A stretch of DNA of 64,000 nucleotides from CALCKW01 sp033852095. Lineage in GTDB: Bacteria > Pseudomonadota > Gammaproteobacteria > CALCKW01. Below, piece by piece: positions 61,788 through 64,000 of this stretch (positions are counted from its first letter, which is position 1; each line of letters starts with the position of its first letter). The translations under genes and the position numbers were made by a program. The notes under the pieces are model-generated. The model made no database searches and had not been told where the DNA came from. It saw nothing but the letters and a program-made list of their open reading frames with translations. Location: contig JAWSVD010000110.1 of the NCBI GenBank assembly GCA_033852095.1, positions 24,366 through 88,365 of the forward strand, given 5' to 3'.

Positions 61788-63014
61788 CTACCAGTCTGCC
61801 TTTGGCAACATGGGCGTTGCCGCGCCCTTGCGGTCGGTAGGAGCAACAGCGACAAATTGACCGTCCTGCCACTGCCCAGTCCACCAGATATTGCGCAGCT
61901 GATTGTTTTCCAGCTTGGTCGTACCCAACACTGTCTCAAAGCTCCCGCCCGACAGTTCGGCAGTGACCGCTGCTCGATCGAGCCCGACGCGTTCGATCGA
62001 CTGAGCGAGCATCTCTAAACTGGCATAGATCAAAACGCTGCCCCAGTAATCGGGCGCCCGACCTACAACCGCCTCGTGACGCGCTCTATAAGCGACATTC
62101 AGCTCGCTGTTGGGATCGACCCCACCGAGGCTCATCACGCCGTCCACAGGCCCTCCCGCAATACCGGGATAAACCGGAAAGCCAGCCCCAACACCCAAAT
62201 ACAACACTGGAGGGTTGTAGTTCGCGACCTTTGCTTGTTTGGTCAAACCGAAGGTATGCGGCGGGTAGGTAAAGGCGATGAAGCTGTCCGCCCCGGTCGC
62301 CTCTGCCTCGTTCAACATGGTCGCAAAATCAGACGTCGCCGGTGGAAAAGCCTTGTCGTAAGCGATCTCGAAACCAGCCGCTTCAAGGTCTGGGCGTGCC
62401 GCTTTCGCCAAATCGATACCGAATCCATCGGCGACGGAAATCATCGCGACTTTGTCGTTGATTTTTCCCTCTTCGCGCGCCTTTAGCAGGATCTCAGAGA
62501 GCGCAGAGGTGTAGTCGCGGCCTCCGCCCATAAACCAAAAGCTCGTATCCCAGCGCTTCACAAAGTCAGAGGCCCGGTCGGTCACCGCGGCGCCGGCCAA
62601 GTGTGGATAGCCGAATTTGGCCATCAGCGGAGCGACCGCTAGGTTAAAGCCCGTGCCCCAAGGCGGCAGAATAAAATCGACCTTGTCTTGCGTTGCCAGC
62701 CGCTCGACGGCGCGCACAACTTCTTCCGCTGAAGATCGGTCGTCGTACTCGACGACTTCGATCGGCAGTTGCCGACCACCGGGTAATTTTAGCCCCCCGG
62801 CCTCGTTTATCTCGTGCACCCAGAGCTGGTAGTTGGGGGTCACGGTCATGTCGGCGCCGCCAGCGTATGGCCCCGACTTAGACACAGCGTATCCGATGGT
62901 GATCGTATCCTCGGCTGCAAAGGCAGCCGTTGCACTAACAGCAATCGCCACCGCACTGATCACACCACCTAGTCGGCGAACAAAGCCCGACACCTTATGA
63001 TTATTCTTTTGCAT
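61788..63014 (-). CDS. Periplasmic substrate-binding protein of the second Liv-type transporter
   Basis: This 408-residue protein has a basic N-terminus and a signal peptide (residues about 1-34, ending TAAFA). A type I periplasmic-binding fold follows: ITIGYAVSKSGPYAGGADMTV, VDFILPPWGTGFNLAVAPLM, KVAMISVADGFGIDLAK, APDYWGSVLIYASLEMLAQS. A very strong AGGAGGAGAG ribosome site precedes the ATG at 63014. It is the first gene of the operon and, with the hairpin behind it, is probably the most abundant product. Ligand unknown; an aromatic or hydroxy/2-oxo acid would suit the downstream enzymes. Confidence 0.9.
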   Translation of the reverse strand: MQKNNHKVSGFVRRLGGVISAVAIAVSATAAFAAEDTITIGYAVSKSGPYAGGADMTVTPNYQLWVHEINEAGGLKLPGGRQLPIEVVEYDDRSSAEEVVRAVERLATQDKVDFILPPWGTGFNLAVAPLMAKFGYPHLAGAAVTDRASDFVKRWDTSFWFMGGGRDYTSALSEILLKAREEGKINDKVAMISVADGFGIDLAKAARPDLEAAGFEIAYDKAFPPATSDFATMLNEAEATGADSFIAFTYPPHTFGLTKQAKVANYNPPVLYLGVGAGFPVYPGIAGGPVDGVMSLGGVDPNSELNVAYRARHEAVVGRAPDYWGSVLIYASLEMLAQSIERVGLDRAAVTAELSGGSFETVLGTTKLENNQLRNIWWTGQWQDGQFVAVAPTDRKGAATPMLPKADW

Positions 63015-63195
63015 TTCTCTCCTCCTTTTGCACATTGAAGCGCCACCCTTTTATTATTCGTTGCAGGTCTTCTCACCCCGCCCCGTCGCTGGGTTTTGGG
63101 CTTGCTGATCACAATAGAAGGAAATCAATCACGCCGGAATAGACATATTGGAGAGAAAATTGTACTTTTGACGGAGCGATAACGAGGAAGAGAGC

Positions 63196-64000
63196 ATCAA
63201 CAACAGAGAAATCCAGGTCGAATCCATTAAAAGTCCGCTGACCACAACCGAGTTTGTCACCCAGGGCTTTCGTTCATCGCTGTTTGTTCTCGAGTCCGGG
63301 CGTGGCGTCTTTTACTCGGCAGATCTGGAGCGCTCTGTCGAAGCCCCGTGCATAATCTGGTCACCGGCAGCGCCAGCAGCCCGGCTCAAGTTGGACGCTG
63401 GCTCGCGCGGTTTTGTCCTTCGCGCCCCAGAAAAAACCATTGGCCGGACCATCCCCACAGGTCCTGTTTCAGCGCATGTGCGCAAAGCAGTCACCGAATT
63501 GCACGTATTGAGCGAGCAACCCAAGGCTAGACTCGCTCGATTGCGAAATCATATTGAGCAAATAGAAGACGAACTCTTCAACCGTTCACCGGGCGCGCTC
63601 GCCATCGCCCACCACTGTGTCTCACTGATCCTGATAGAAGTCTGGCGCGCCTCCAGCCCACTCAACACAGAACAGGTGGCCTCGCCGCAGAAAAACGTGG
63701 ATGACTTTCTGCACCTGGTGGAACTTCACCTGCAGAGTCACTGGACCGTGCGCCACTACGCCGAATACCTCGGCATATCGAGGGACAGCCTCAATTCCGC
63801 CGTGCAGCGAGCCATAGGCAGCACCCCACACCAGCACGTGCAATCGAGATTGATGGAGGAGGCCAAATCACTGTTGGTGCACTCCAACCTGCAAGTCGCG
63901 GAGGTTGCCTACAAACTCGGCTTCAGCGACGCAGCGTATTTCAACCGGTTTTTTCAGCGGCACGCGGCCATCCCACCGGGGAAGTTCAGAAAGACGCACA
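63196..64000 (+). CDS. AraC-family transcriptional regulator (3' end outside window; non-standard start)
   Basis: The frame is open from 63172 to the window edge. It encodes an N-terminal AraC sensor region (EIQVESIKSPLTTTEFVTQG, then FRSSLFVLESGRGVF), a helical linker, and a C-terminal AraC domain with both HTH units: WTVRHYAEYLGISRDSLNSA and LQVAEVAYKLGFSDAAYF followed by NRFFQRHAAIPPGKFR. Only a few residues are missing at the end. No ATG, GTG or TTG occurs before residue 80 or so. I place the start tentatively at ATC 63196, which follows GAGGAAGAGAG at good spacing. It is divergent from the second Liv operon and probably regulates it. Confidence 0.7.
   Translation, partial: MNNREIQVESIKSPLTTTEFVTQGFRSSLFVLESGRGVFYSADLERSVEAPCIIWSPAAPAARLKLDAGSRGFVLRAPEKTIGRTIPTGPVSAHVRKAVTELHVLSEQPKARLARLRNHIEQIEDELFNRSPGALAIAHHCVSLILIEVWRASSPLNTEQVASPQKNVDDFLHLVELHLQSHWTVRHYAEYLGISRDSLNSAVQRAIGSTPHQHVQSRLMEEAKSLLVHSNLQVAEVAYKLGFSDAAYFNRFFQRHAAIPPGKFRKTH

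Noticed and set aside
63019..63040. Possible sigma-54 promoter (TGGCGCTTCAATGTGCAA on the - strand)
   Set aside because: The GG-GC spacing is one base too long, and the element lies too close to the start codon.

Overview
The window looks like chromosomal DNA of an environmental, probably marine, gammaproteobacterium. Support comes from a CysB-type LysR regulator, a nudJ-mnmA-hflD gene string, prfC, avtA and xthA, and GC-rich genes packed with ATGA, GTGA and TGATG overlaps. The genus cannot be read from this sequence. No rRNA, tRNA, CRISPR array, transposase or integrase was seen. Homology statements rest on motif recognition by eye, not on database searches.

Layout. 1-438 is the 3' end of an exported, propeller-like protein, facing a PLP-dependent deaminase (646-1605). 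1724-17792 is an exopolysaccharide locus. A minus-strand, translationally coupled operon runs from 12726 to 1724: export lipoprotein, GumC/Wzz chain-length protein, split BY-kinase-like ATPase without the Walker A lysine, outer-membrane barrel, GT4, Wzx-type flippase, GT2, polysaccharide deacetylase, Wzy/O-antigen-ligase-type polymerase. Beside it are a divergent membrane-anchored J-domain protein, an initiating sugar-phosphate transferase, and a UDP-sugar dehydrogenase/epimerase pair that supplies acidic precursors. 17995-24746 is a seven-gene MoxR-DUF58-DUF4381-BatA-BatB-BatC-BatD operon. 24863-32047 holds mostly housekeeping genes: SDR, avtA, xthA plus a GGCT-like gene, an AraC/MGMT fusion, cysB and prfC. 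32283-34325 is a DUF4212/sodium:solute symporter pair. 34740-37942 is LysR-nudJ-mnmA-hflD. 38051-39856 pairs an OmpA/BON protein with a DUF4332 protein.

40209-52080 is a minus-strand catabolic operon: acyl-CoA synthetase, LivG-LivH-LivM-LivK-LivF, PaaK-like protein, AhpD-like protein, acetoacetyl-CoA synthetase, DUF1285. Its promoter region carries a near-perfect 16-bp palindrome. 52667-53977 is an unrecognised 436-residue protein. 54464-63014 is a second, unrelated branched-chain-type ABC importer fused in one operon to an aldehyde dehydrogenase, an SDR and a benzoylformate-decarboxylase-like ThDP enzyme. It diverges from an AraC-family regulator that runs off the right edge and has no ATG, GTG or TTG start.

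How they work together. The polysaccharide locus makes, flips, polymerises and exports an acidic, probably deacetylated glycan. The two Liv clusters look like uptake-plus-activation modules for organic acids: one would feed CoA thioesters, the other a 2-oxoacid to aldehyde to acid route. These substrate assignments are inference. The most unusual points are the lysine-less BY-kinase-like protein, the PaaK-like protein without its adenylate P-loop, the repeated PKIGR motif in the polymerase N-terminus, the J-domain membrane protein in the polysaccharide locus, and the AraC gene with a non-standard start.
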